NCBI RefSeq assembly: GCF_029892045.1
Contig: NZ_CP120368.1
Location: forward strand, 1,052,001-1,116,000
Direction: 5' to 3'
Origin: Sinorhizobium numidicum
GTDB taxonomy: Bacteria > Pseudomonadota > Alphaproteobacteria > Rhizobiales > Rhizobiaceae
DNA length: 64,000 nt
Shown: positions 27,579 to 37,213 of the stretch, piece after piece
How positions within the stretch are numbered: position 1 is the first letter of the stretch
How the letters are laid out: every line of letters starts with the position of its first letter
Notes under the pieces: model-generated
Databases searched by the model: none
What the model was told of the DNA's origin: nothing
The model's input: the letters and a program-made list of their open reading frames with translations, nothing else
Position numbers and translations under genes: made by a program

Positions 27579-29563
27579 TCATCGAGCTCGGACACTACGC
27601 GCTGGTGTTGGCGCTCGCGACGGCGGTTGTCCAGGCCGTGCTGCCGATTGCAGGCGTGCGGCGCGGCGACCGATCTTTGATGGATCTGGCAGCGAGCGCA
27701 GCGCTTGTCTGCTTCCTGCTCGTTGCTTTCTCCTTTGCGGTGCTGACGTTCGCCTATGTGACCTCCGACTTTTCGGTACGGAACGTCTGGGAAAACTCAC
27801 ACTCGCTGAAGCCGTTTATCTACAAGCTCTCCGGCGTCTGGGGCAACCACGAGGGCTCGATGCTTCTCTGGCTGCTCATCCTCGTCTTCTTTTCCGCCCT
27901 CGTTGCGCTTTTCGGCCGCAACCTGCCGGAGACCTTGAAGGCGTCCGTCCTTGCGGTGCAGGCATGGATCGCGAGCGCCTTCGCACTCTTCATCCTGTTG
28001 ACCTCCAATCCCTTCGCCCGGCTCATTCCTGCCCCGGGTGAAGGCAAGGATTTGAATCCCGTTCTTCAGGATATCGGTCTCGCCATCCACCCGCCCTTGC
28101 TATACCTGGGCTACGTCGGCTTTTCCGTCTGCTTTTCCTTCGCTGTCGCCGCGCTGATTGAGGGACGGATCGATGCTGCCTGGGCGCGGTGGGTGCGGCC
28201 ATGGACGCTTGCAGCCTGGACGTTTCTGACGGCGGGTATCGCCATGGGCTCGTACTGGGCCTATTACGAGCTTGGTTGGGGCGGCTGGTGGTTCTGGGAC
28301 CCGGTTGAGAATGCCTCCTTCATGCCTTGGCTTGCCGGCACCGCGCTGCTGCACTCGGCGCTGGTGATGGAGAAGCGCGAGGCGCTGAAGATCTGGACGG
28401 TCCTATTGGCGATCATGACTTTCTCGCTGTCGCTGCTTGGCACATTCCTGGTGCGCTCGGGCGTGCTCACCTCAGTCCATGCCTTCGCGACCGACCCGAC
28501 CCGCGGTGTCTTCATCCTGGCGATCCTCGTCATCTTTATCGGCGGTGCTTTTTCTCTGTTCGCCTTCCGCGCCTCGCGCCTCAAGGCAGGCGGCCTCTTC
28601 GCACCGATCTCGCGCGAAGGTGCGCTCGTTCTCAACAACCTCATCCTGACCACGGCGGCGGCGACAGTCCTCACCGGAACGCTTTATCCTCTCGTGCTCG
28701 AAGCCCTGACGGGGGACAAGATCTCCGTCGGCGCGCCTTTCTTCAACATGACCTTCGGCCTGCTCATGCTGCCGCTGCTTGCCGCCGTTCCCTTCGGACC
28801 GCTGCTTGCCTGGAAGCGCGGCGATCTCATTGGTGCCGCGCAGCGCCTGTTCACCGCCGCGGCGGTGGGCCTGTCGATCGCTGCGGTCTGTTATTATGCA
28901 ACGGCTGGGGGCCCGGTTCTCGCTCTCCTCGGTATCGGGCTCGGCGTTTATCTGATCCTCGGCGCGATTACCGATCTCGTTCTTCGCTCGGGTCTTGGCA
29001 AGGTCGCGGGCAGCATCGCCTGGAAGCGGTTTTCGGGATTGCCGCGCTCGGCCTTCGGCACGGCGCTCGCCCACATCGGTCTCGGCGTCACGCTGATCGG
29101 CATCGTCGCCGTCACAGCCTTCGAGACTGAGACAGTTGTCGAGATGAAGCCGGGCATGACGGTGGATGCCGGCGCTTATACGCTGCGTTTTGACGGCATG
29201 CGTCAGGGCCGCGGGCCGAACTATACCGAAGAGACCGGACATTTCACGGTGAGCCGAGGCGGCGTCAACGTGACCGAGATCTGGTCGTCGAAGCGCCTCT
29301 ATTCGGCGCGCCGCATGCCGACCACGGAAGCCGGAATCAGGACCTTCGGTCTCAGCCAGCTGTATGTTTCGCTAGGAGACGAGATGGCCGACGGCGGGAT
29401 AGTCGTACGCATCTGGTGGAAACCGTTGATCCTGTGCATCTGGGGCGGCGCGCTCGTCATGATGGCGGGTGGTGTCGTTTCTCTGAGCGATCGCCGCCTG
29501 CGGGTGGGGGCGCCGTCACGGCCCGGAAATACGGGACGGGTTGCGATCGGAGCTGCCGAATGA
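27575..29563 (+). CDS. cycK: Heme lyase subunit CycK (CcmF)
   Basis: A 662-residue polytopic protein with the tryptophan-rich WWD signature ([18 protein letters not shown]) and conserved histidines for heme ([44 protein letters not shown]). It joins heme to apocytochrome with CycH and CycL. Confidence 0.95.
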   Translation: MIIELGHYALVLALATAVVQAVLPIAGVRRGDRSLMDLAASAALVCFLLVAFSFAVLTFAYVTSDFSVRNVWENSHSLKPFIYKLSGVWGNHEGSMLLWLLILVFFSALVALFGRNLPETLKASVLAVQAWIASAFALFILLTSNPFARLIPAPGEGKDLNPVLQDIGLAIHPPLLYLGYVGFSVCFSFAVAALIEGRIDAAWARWVRPWTLAAWTFLTAGIAMGSYWAYYELGWGGWWFWDPVENASFMPWLAGTALLHSALVMEKREALKIWTVLLAIMTFSLSLLGTFLVRSGVLTSVHAFATDPTRGVFILAILVIFIGGAFSLFAFRASRLKAGGLFAPISREGALVLNNLILTTAAATVLTGTLYPLVLEALTGDKISVGAPFFNMTFGLLMLPLLAAVPFGPLLAWKRGDLIGAAQRLFTAAAVGLSIAAVCYYATAGGPVLALLGIGLGVYLILGAITDLVLRSGLGKVAGSIAWKRFSGLPRSAFGTALAHIGLGVTLIGIVAVTAFETETVVEMKPGMTVDAGAYTLRFDGMRQGRGPNYTEETGHFTVSRGGVNVTEIWSSKRLYSARRMPTTEAGIRTFGLSQLYVSLGDEMADGGIVVRIWWKPLILCIWGGALVMMAGGVVSLSDRRLRVGAPSRPGNTGRVAIGAAE

Positions 29564-30015
29564 TCCGCTTTCTGGTTGCGCTTTTCCTCTGCATCGTTTC
29601 CGTCCTGCCGGCTCTGGCGGTCAATCCCGACGAGGTGCTTGCCGACCCGGTACTCGAAGAGCGCGCGCGGGCAATTTCGGCCAAGCTTCGTTGCATGGTC
29701 TGTCAGAACCAGTCGATCGATGATTCAAATGCCGAGCTTGCAAAGGATCTGCGAGTGCTGGTGCGGGAGCGGCTCAGGAACGGCGATACCGACGAGGCTG
29801 TGATCGCCTATGTCGTCTCGCGCTATGGTGAGTTCGTTCTTCTGAAGCCGCGGTTCCACGCCAAAACGCTGGTCCTTTGGGGGATGCCGGTCATCCTGCT
29901 CTTCCTTGGCGCCACCGCGCTTGTTGTCGCTACGCGACGCCGTGGCGCTCGGCCATGGGGCGTGCCGCTTTCCGACGAGGAAAAGGAAAGATTGGACAAG
30001 GTTCTCCGGTCCTAA
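29560..30015 (+). CDS. cycL: Cytochrome c maturation protein CycL (CcmH)
   Basis: A 151-residue thiol-disulfide protein: signal peptide, CxxC redox pair in [17 protein letters not shown] and a C-terminal membrane anchor ([19 protein letters not shown]). It reduces apocytochrome c for heme attachment. ATG 29560 overlaps the cycK stop; the frame is open further upstream but that part is inside cycK. Confidence 0.94.
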   Translation: MIRFLVALFLCIVSVLPALAVNPDEVLADPVLEERARAISAKLRCMVCQNQSIDDSNAELAKDLRVLVRERLRNGDTDEAVIAYVVSRYGEFVLLKPRFHAKTLVLWGMPVILLFLGATALVVATRRRGARPWGVPLSDEEKERLDKVLRS

Positions 30016-30300
30016 CGACCCCTTGGTTCTTGGGAGGAAAAAGACCTTCTGATTCAAACGTCTACATGGCTTTGCGGCTCGACGACGCTACCGCGGCCGC
30101 GCACACCGAGCATCTTTCGCCGCTCCATCCAAAAGATTACCAAAAATTCATCTGACGGACAGAACTCAGTAAGGTCCCATTCGTTACACGTTACGTCATG
30201 GGCTGTTCCTCCAGTCACAGCCATACGAGCAAGCTCCCATCGTCGGGGTGCAGGCTCGCGGTCACGGTTTCGAGGCCCACGCCCTTCGGCGCGAGGCTTC

Positions 30301-31884
30301 ATGGAAGAGAAAAGGCAAAAACGAATGTCTAGGATCAAAACTCTGCGTCCCTCCCTCAAGACTGTTCTGCAGACTTCAACGGTCGCGGGGCTGACCGCTG
30401 TCTTGCTGAGCAGCGGCCTTCCGTCCGAGATCAAGCAATCCTTCGCCGAACCGGTGAGGGTGCAAGCCCCTGCCGTGCCGAGCTTTGCGAATGTCGTCGA
30501 CTCCGTTTCCCCGGCTGTCGTATCGGTTCGCGTTCAGTCGCGCGCCAGAGCGTCGGATGAAGACGCCAGCAATTTCACCTTCGACTTCGGCGGGCGCGGC
30601 TTCGAAGACTTGCCGGACGACCATCCGCTGAAGCGCTTCTTCCGCGAATTCGGTGGTCCAGGTCCACGTGATGGCGACCGGGCGGATCGCGGTCGCCGTG
30701 GTCCTCCCAGCGAAGGACGCCTTCGCCCGAGGGCCCAGGGCTCTGGCTTCTTCATCACCGAAGACGGCTATCTCGTCACCAACAATCATGTGGTTTCCGA
30801 CGGCTCCGCCTTCACAGTCATCCTGAACGACGGAACGGAACTCGATGCCAAGCTGGTCGGCAAGGATAGCCGCACCGACCTTGCCGTGCTCAAGGTCGAC
30901 GCCAACCGCAAGTTCACCTATGTGAGCTTCGCTGACGATAACAAGGTGCGCGTCGGCGACTGGGTGGTGGCGGTGGGCAACCCCTTCGGTCTCGGCGGCA
31001 CAGTCACCGCCGGCATCATCTCCGCACGCGGCCGGGACATCGGCTCCGGCCCCTATGACGATTACCTGCAGGTCGATGCGGCGGTGAACCGCGGCAACTC
31101 GGGTGGCCCGACGTTCAACCTTTCCGGCGAGGTCGTCGGGATCAACACGGCGATCTTCTCGCCGTCAGGCGGCAACGTCGGCATCGCCTTCGCTATTCCC
31201 GCCTCAGTGGCCAAGGATGTCGTCGACGATCTCATCAAGGACGGCAAGGTTTCGCGCGGCTGGTTGGGTGTCCAGATCCAGCCTGTCACGAAGGACATCG
31301 CCGAATCGCTCGGCCTCTCCGAAGCGAGCGGTGCCCTGGTCGTCGAGCCGCAGGCGGGTTCGCCCGGCGAAAAGGCTGGTATCAAGAAGGGTGATATCGT
31401 CACGGCGCTGAACGGCGAGCCGATCAAGGATCCGCGTGATCTCGCGCGCCGGATAGCCGTGCAGCGCCCCGGTGCCACCGTCGATGTCACGTTGTGGCGC
31501 GACGGCAAGTCTGAGAGCGTCAAGCTCGAGATCGGGACCCTGCCGGACGATACAAAGGATACAGCTCCGGACACGAGCGAGGATCAAACCGATCCAGGTC
31601 AGGCTGGCGAGGAAGCATTGGCAGACCTCGGCCTGACGGTCATTCCGTCCGACGACGGCAAGGGCGTCACGATTGCATCCGTCGACCCGGACTCGGATGC
31701 AGGCGATCGCGGCCTTAAACAGGGCGAGAAGATCGTTACCGTCAACAACCAGGAAGTAAAATCGGCAGACGATATCCTCAAGGTGATCAACAACGCTAAG
31801 AAGGACGGCCGCAGCAAGGCGCTCTTCCAAATCGAAGCCGCCGAAGGCAGCCGTTTCGTCGCACTTCCTATCGCCCAGGGCTGA
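30301..31884 (+). CDS. degP: Periplasmic serine protease DegP/HtrA
   Basis: A 527-residue (519 if from ATG 30325) HtrA protease: signal sequence; trypsin-like domain with catalytic His in VTNNHVVSDG, Asp in SRTDLAVLKV and Ser in VNRGNSGGPTF; two PDZ domains (about 300-390 and 430-525). A glycine/arginine-rich loop near residues 120-150 is longer than in E. coli DegP. It precedes a two-component pair that may respond to envelope stress (inference). Confidence 0.94.
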   Translation: MEEKRQKRMSRIKTLRPSLKTVLQTSTVAGLTAVLLSSGLPSEIKQSFAEPVRVQAPAVPSFANVVDSVSPAVVSVRVQSRARASDEDASNFTFDFGGRGFEDLPDDHPLKRFFREFGGPGPRDGDRADRGRRGPPSEGRLRPRAQGSGFFITEDGYLVTNNHVVSDGSAFTVILNDGTELDAKLVGKDSRTDLAVLKVDANRKFTYVSFADDNKVRVGDWVVAVGNPFGLGGTVTAGIISARGRDIGSGPYDDYLQVDAAVNRGNSGGPTFNLSGEVVGINTAIFSPSGGNVGIAFAIPASVAKDVVDDLIKDGKVSRGWLGVQIQPVTKDIAESLGLSEASGALVVEPQAGSPGEKAGIKKGDIVTALNGEPIKDPRDLARRIAVQRPGATVDVTLWRDGKSESVKLEIGTLPDDTKDTAPDTSEDQTDPGQAGEEALADLGLTVIPSDDGKGVTIASVDPDSDAGDRGLKQGEKIVTVNNQEVKSADDILKVINNAKKDGRSKALFQIEAAEGSRFVALPIAQG

Positions 31885-32078
31885 TGCCGCGGACATGCTG
31901 AGAATTCGGGAGCGGACGGAAAAGGGACATAGTCGTCCTTCCGCCCGCATCCGGTTCCTCGTCCATGGGACGCCGCGACATCCGAGCGATATCGCGGCGT
32001 TTCCGTTGCAGCCGAGCCCTTGTGTTCGACCGCAAATGCCGAAGCAAAACCGGTTGAGACGAACAGAGGTCCGGGACT

Positions 32079-32780
32079 ATGGTCACCCGTATGAAGATTC
32101 TGATTGTTGAAGACGACCTTGAGGCGGCCGCCTATCTGGCAAAGGCGTTTCGTGAGGCAGGTATTGTGTCGGACCACGCCAGCGACGGCGAGAGCGGTCT
32201 GTTCATGGCGAGCGAGAACGCCTATGACGTTCTCGTGGTGGACCGCATGTTGCCGCGCCGTGACGGCCTGTCGCTGATTAGCGAACTCAGGCGCAAGAAC
32301 ATTCACACGCCCGTGCTCATTCTCTCCGCGCTCGGGCAGGTGGATGACCGCGTAACCGGCCTTCGCGCCGGCGGCGATGACTATCTTCCAAAACCCTATG
32401 CTTTCAGCGAGCTTCTGGCGCGCGTCGAAGTGCTGGGTCGGCGAAAGGGAGCGCCGGAGCAGGACATGGTCTACCGCGTCGGCGACCTCGAACTCGATCG
32501 GCTGGCTCATTCGGTTCGGCGGCAGGGCAAGGAAATCCCGCTGCAACCGCGCGAATTCCGGCTCCTCGAATATCTCATGAAGAATGCCGGGCAGGTGGTG
32601 ACGAGAACCATGCTGCTCGAAAACGTCTGGGACTATCACTTCGATCCGCAGACCAACGTCATTGACGTGCATGTCTCGCGCCTGCGCTCGAAGATCGAGA
32701 AGGATTTCGACCTGCCGCTGTTGAGGACCGTGCGCGGCGCCGGCTACATGATTAAGGACGACCGGACCACTGAAACATGA
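32079..32780 (+). CDS. OmpR-family response regulator
   Basis: A 233-residue regulator: acidic pocket VEDD, phospho-acceptor aspartate in DVLVVDRMLPRRDG, lysine in DYLPKPYAFSE, then a winged helix (IPLQPREFRLLEYLMKNAGQ, NVIDVHVSRLRSKIEK). GAGG lies eight bases before ATG 32079; ATG 32091 is an alternative. Its stop overlaps the kinase start as ATGA. Confidence 0.9.
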   Translation: MVTRMKILIVEDDLEAAAYLAKAFREAGIVSDHASDGESGLFMASENAYDVLVVDRMLPRRDGLSLISELRRKNIHTPVLILSALGQVDDRVTGLRAGGDDYLPKPYAFSELLARVEVLGRRKGAPEQDMVYRVGDLELDRLAHSVRRQGKEIPLQPREFRLLEYLMKNAGQVVTRTMLLENVWDYHFDPQTNVIDVHVSRLRSKIEKDFDLPLLRTVRGAGYMIKDDRTTET

Positions 32781-34183
32781 GCACATTCCGCGTCCTGCTC
32801 AGGACGACGGCGGTCCGGCTTTCCGCCCTCTACCTCGTCCTCTTCTCCCTTTGCGCAGCGTTCCTCGTCTTCTACGTCACCGGCATGTCCGAGCGCCTGT
32901 TGCAACAACAGACGCGTGAGGCGATCGCCACCGAGGCGAGCCAGATCGAGGATGTCTACGAACGCGCCGGCATCAATGGCTTGCTTCGCTCGCTTGAACG
33001 GCGCGCACGCCAGCCGGGGGCCAATCTCTACGCTATCGCCGGGCCGAGCGGAGAAATCCTTGCCGGCAACGTCGCCGGCCTGCAGCCGGGCCTGCTTGAC
33101 AACGAGGGCTGGAAATCCGAGCCCTTTCGCTATCAACGCTTTACCGACGAGAGCCGTGCGGATAGCCATGTCGCACTTGCCGAGGTTCTCGTTCTCGACA
33201 ACGGCCTCAGGATCCTTGTCGGCCGCGACCTGCAGGAGCCAGAAAAGTTTCGGGTGCTCGTGCGCCAGGCTCTGATGGTGGCGCTCGGCATTATGGGGCT
33301 CGGTGCGCTGGTGATCTGGTTCGGTATTGGCCGAAACGCCCTGAAGCGCATCGATCGCATGTCGGAGGCGAGCACCAAGATCATGGCTGGCGATTTGTCG
33401 CAGCGCTTGCCGATGAGCGGTTCGGGTGACGAGTTCGACCGGCTTTCGGAATCCTTGAATGCGATGCTCGGGCGGATCGAGAAGCTGAACGAAGGCCTGC
33501 GGCAGGTCTCCGACAATATTGCCCATGACCTCAAGACGCCGCTGACCCGGCTCCGCAACAAGGCCGAAGCGGCGCTCGCCAGCAAGCAAGGCGGAACTCC
33601 GAGCGGAGCGCTTGAGGAAATCATTGCCGAATCGGACCAATTGATCCGCACCTTCAACGCGCTTTTGATGATTTCCCGCGTCGAGGCCGGCTCCGCCGTT
33701 GCTGAAATGAACGATGTCGATCTTTCCCAGATCGTTGCGGATTGCGTTGAACTTTACGAGCCCCTTGCCGAGGACAAGGCGCTGCGGCTGGAGGCGGATG
33801 TCGCACCGGGCGTGATGATTTCCGGCAATCGCGAACTGATTGGCCAGGCGCTTGGCAACTTGATCGACAACGCGATCAAGTATGCCGAAGAGGCTGCAAA
33901 CCCGTTGATTCAAGTCACGATGAAGAAAAGCGACCGCAATGTCGTGCTAACCGTCGCCGACCACGGTCCCGGCATTCCGAACGACATGTATGATGAAGTG
34001 GTCAAGCGCTTCGTCCGGCTGGACGAAAGCCGCTCCAAGCCCGGTACCGGCCTCGGCCTTTCGCTTGTCGAGGCGGTGATGGAGATGCACCGTGGCTCCA
34101 TGGAGCTGACTGCGACAGAGCCGGAAAGAGAGAACGGAAGAGGACTGACGGTTCGCATGGTTTTCCCGGCTGGCGCGACCTGA
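32777..34183 (+). CDS. Sensor histidine kinase, partner of the upstream regulator
   Basis: A 468-residue kinase with membrane segments near 15-37 and 168-188, a periplasmic sensor between them, HAMP (GRNALKRIDRMSEASTKIM), H-box NIAHDLKTPLTRLRNKAEA, N-box NLIDNAIKYAEE and GTGLGLSLVEAVMEMH. The gene order degP-regulator-kinase-glnE matches what I recall from S. meliloti; the signal sensed is unknown. Confidence 0.9.
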   Translation: MSTFRVLLRTTAVRLSALYLVLFSLCAAFLVFYVTGMSERLLQQQTREAIATEASQIEDVYERAGINGLLRSLERRARQPGANLYAIAGPSGEILAGNVAGLQPGLLDNEGWKSEPFRYQRFTDESRADSHVALAEVLVLDNGLRILVGRDLQEPEKFRVLVRQALMVALGIMGLGALVIWFGIGRNALKRIDRMSEASTKIMAGDLSQRLPMSGSGDEFDRLSESLNAMLGRIEKLNEGLRQVSDNIAHDLKTPLTRLRNKAEAALASKQGGTPSGALEEIIAESDQLIRTFNALLMISRVEAGSAVAEMNDVDLSQIVADCVELYEPLAEDKALRLEADVAPGVMISGNRELIGQALGNLIDNAIKYAEEAANPLIQVTMKKSDRNVVLTVADHGPGIPNDMYDEVVKRFVRLDESRSKPGTGLGLSLVEAVMEMHRGSMELTATEPERENGRGLTVRMVFPAGAT

Positions 34184-34216
34184 TAAACCGATTATGGGAC
34201 GGAGAGGGGACAATCC

Positions 34217-37174
34217 ATGCCGGAAGCGATCGAGCGCCATTTGTCGGATATCGATGTGGTCCCGATTCGTCCGGCAAGCCAGATGGACGCGAAAGCTAGC
34301 CTGTCCGTCCTGAAGGATTTGGCAAAAGGGCACGAGCGTATCGCCCGTCTGCTTGCTTCTGACGCACCGCTCAAGGATTTCCTCGTCGCGGCCTTCGCCC
34401 TCTCGCCGTTTTTACGCGACACCGCCAGCAGCAATCCCACGATCCTCGAGACTCTCCTGTCCGAGCCGTTGTCTAAATTCCTCAAGCATCGGATCGACGC
34501 GGCACGGGCGGCCTGGCAAGCGGAGCCAGGGGGCATGGCGCTGCCGGATGCAGAGATCATGTCCAGGCTGCGGCGTGCGAAACGCGAGGTCGCCTTCGCC
34601 GTGGCGCTCGCGGATCTGTCGCGGCTTTTCGATGGCCGGCAAACGACGCGCTGGCTGAGCGACTTCGCCGGTGCGGCCGTCTCGGCGGCTGTCGATCACC
34701 TGCTGTTGAGCGCTCACGAAAACGGAAAGTTCGTGTTGAAGGATGCGTCCGCACCGAGCGTCGGCTCCGGCGTTGTGGTGCTCGGCATGGGCAAGCTCGG
34801 CGCCTGCGAACTCAACTATTCCTCCGACATCGACGTGGTCGTCTTTTATGATCCGCAGGCCGGCATCGTCGTCAGCCGCGACGAGGCGTCGGAAACCTTC
34901 GCGCGGCTCCTGCGGCGCTTGATCCGCATCCTGCAGGAGAGGACCGGTGACGGCTATGTCTTTCGGACGGACCTCCGACTGCGCCCGGACCCGGGCTCGA
35001 CCCCGCTTGCGATCCCCGTCGAGGCCGCGATGCTCTACTACGAGAGCCGGGGACAGAATTGGGAGCGCGCCGCCTTCATCAAGGCGCGGCCGGTCGCGGG
35101 CGACCGAGAGGCCGGCGAGCGCTTCCTGAAGGAACTGACGCCCTTCGTCTTCCGGAAATACCTCGATTACGCGGCTATCGCCGACATTCATTCGATCAAG
35201 CGACAGATCCATGCGCATAAGGGCCACGGCGAAATTGCCGTTAAGGGGCACAACATCAAGCTCGGCCGCGGTGGTATCCGCGAGATCGAATTCTTCGCGC
35301 AGACGCAACAACTGATTGCCGGCGGCCGCATGCCCGCGCTCCGGCTGCGCGATACCGAGCGGACGCTACGCGTGCTTGTCAATACCGGCTGGATCGATGC
35401 ATCGACTGCGGACGAATTGATCGAAGCTTACTGGTTCCTGCGTGATGTCGAACACCGTATTCAGATGGTACGCGACGAACAGACCCATGTTTTGCCGGAG
35501 ACCGAAGCGGAGCTCAAGCGCATCGCCTGCATGCTCGGGTTCGAAGACACCGCTTCCTTCTCAAAGGAACTGTCACGGGTGTTACGAACGGTGGAGCGGC
35601 GCTATGCCCAACTTTTCGAGCAGGAGGCAAAACTTTCGACCGAGACCGGAAACCTCGTTTTCACCGGGCAGCACGATGACCCCGACACGCTGGAAACACT
35701 GAAGAAGCTCGGTTTCCAGCGACCGTCCGACATAGCGCGCACCATCCGTACGTGGCACTATGGGCGTTATCGGGCGACGCAATCCGTCGAGGCGCGCGAG
35801 CGCTTGACGGAACTGACGCCGGAGCTGCTGCGCGTGTTCGGCGAGAGCCGACGTGCCGACGAGGCGTTGCTGCGCTTCGACCAGTTCATCTCGGGCCTGC
35901 CGGCAGGCATCCAGCTTTTTTCGCTGCTTGGGAACAATCCGGGGCTCCTGTCGCTGATAGTCAATATCATGTCGTCGGCGCCGCGTCTGGCGGACATCAT
36001 TGCCGCGCGGCCGCATGTCTTCGATGGCATGCTGGATCCCGGCCTGCTCGCGGAACTGCCGACCAGGGATTATCTGGCGCCGCGCATTGCAAACTTCGTC
36101 GCCGGTGCCCATCACTACGAGGACGTGCTGGATCGGCTACGCATCATTGCTGCAGAGCAGCGCTTTCTGATCGGCATAAGACTGCTCACCGGCGCCATTT
36201 CCGGTCTGCAGGCGGGGCGGGCATTTACCGACCTTGCCGATCTGATCATCTCAGCCGCACTCGATGTGGTTCTGGAAGAAATCCGCGCGGTACACGGTCG
36301 CATCCCGGGCGGGCGCGTCGCTATCGTCGGGATGGGGAAGCTCGGCAGTCACGAGCTAACCGCCGGCTCCGACGTGGATCTCATTCTCCTATATGACTAT
36401 GACGGCGAGGCGCATCAGTCCGATGGCGCCAAGCCGCTTGATCCCACGCGTTATTTTACCCGAGTGACGCAGCGGCTGATGGCTGCGCTCTCCGCACCGA
36501 CTTCAGAGGGTATTCTTTACGAGGTGGACATGCGGCTGCGGCCTTCGGGCAACAAGGGTCCTGTTGCGACACGTATTACCGCCTTTGCCAAATATCAGCG
36601 TGAGGAAGCCTGGACCTGGGAGCATCTGGCGTTGACACGCGCGCGATGCATCTGCGGGGACGAAAGTCTGACAAGCGAGGCGGAGGCTATTTTCGCACAG
36701 GTTCTTTCGCAGAAGCGCGACGTCGATAAGATCCGCAAGGACGTGGAGGAGATGCGCGATCTGATCGACCGGGAGAAGCCGCCGAACGGCATCTGGGATT
36801 TCAAGCTGATTCCCGGCGGTCTGGTCGATATCGAGTTCATCGCCCAATACCTGAGCCTGATTGCGCCGGCGAAAGGTGTGGTGCCGCCGCCGGCCGGGAC
36901 ACGCACCATGGACGTCCTGAAGACGCTTGGCACCAGGATGATGGATGCAAATGATCTCGACACGGGGCTCGAGGCTCTCGTGCTCTTCACCGAAGTGTCG
37001 CAGATCGTGCGCCTCTGCATCGAGGGCGACTTCAACCCGGAAGATGCACCCGCTGGTCTGATCGATCTCGTTTGCCGGGCTGGAGATTATCCGGACCTGA
37101 AACACCTCGAAGCCGATATTCGCCGTCTCTCCAAGGCGGTGCGCCGGATATTCCAGTCGACTATCGGGCCTTGA
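34217..37174 (+). CDS. glnE: Bifunctional glutamine synthetase adenylyltransferase/deadenylase
   Basis: A 985-residue GlnE that switches glutamine synthetase activity according to nitrogen status. Two nucleotidyltransferase domains are clear: GMGKLGACELNYSSDIDVVV (about residue 190-210, deadenylating half) and GMGKLGSHELTAGSDVDLIL (about 705-725, adenylylating half), each followed by a GlnD-type helical domain. Length is normal for alphaproteobacteria. Confidence 0.96.
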   Translation: MPEAIERHLSDIDVVPIRPASQMDAKASLSVLKDLAKGHERIARLLASDAPLKDFLVAAFALSPFLRDTASSNPTILETLLSEPLSKFLKHRIDAARAAWQAEPGGMALPDAEIMSRLRRAKREVAFAVALADLSRLFDGRQTTRWLSDFAGAAVSAAVDHLLLSAHENGKFVLKDASAPSVGSGVVVLGMGKLGACELNYSSDIDVVVFYDPQAGIVVSRDEASETFARLLRRLIRILQERTGDGYVFRTDLRLRPDPGSTPLAIPVEAAMLYYESRGQNWERAAFIKARPVAGDREAGERFLKELTPFVFRKYLDYAAIADIHSIKRQIHAHKGHGEIAVKGHNIKLGRGGIREIEFFAQTQQLIAGGRMPALRLRDTERTLRVLVNTGWIDASTADELIEAYWFLRDVEHRIQMVRDEQTHVLPETEAELKRIACMLGFEDTASFSKELSRVLRTVERRYAQLFEQEAKLSTETGNLVFTGQHDDPDTLETLKKLGFQRPSDIARTIRTWHYGRYRATQSVEARERLTELTPELLRVFGESRRADEALLRFDQFISGLPAGIQLFSLLGNNPGLLSLIVNIMSSAPRLADIIAARPHVFDGMLDPGLLAELPTRDYLAPRIANFVAGAHHYEDVLDRLRIIAAEQRFLIGIRLLTGAISGLQAGRAFTDLADLIISAALDVVLEEIRAVHGRIPGGRVAIVGMGKLGSHELTAGSDVDLILLYDYDGEAHQSDGAKPLDPTRYFTRVTQRLMAALSAPTSEGILYEVDMRLRPSGNKGPVATRITAFAKYQREEAWTWEHLALTRARCICGDESLTSEAEAIFAQVLSQKRDVDKIRKDVEEMRDLIDREKPPNGIWDFKLIPGGLVDIEFIAQYLSLIAPAKGVVPPPAGTRTMDVLKTLGTRMMDANDLDTGLEALVLFTEVSQIVRLCIEGDFNPEDAPAGLIDLVCRAGDYPDLKHLEADIRRLSKAVRRIFQSTIGP

Positions 37175-37176
37175 TG

Positions 37177-37202
37177 CGCCGGTCTTTGGACGGAAACCGG
37201 CG
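37177..37202. terminator. Hairpin between convergent glnE and PleC-like gene
   Basis: 7-bp stem CGCCGGT / ACCGGCG with a 12-base loop between two convergent genes only 39 bases apart. No long T-run follows, so a bidirectional but weak terminator is likely. Confidence 0.45.
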
Positions 37203-37213
37203 TCCCTTATCGG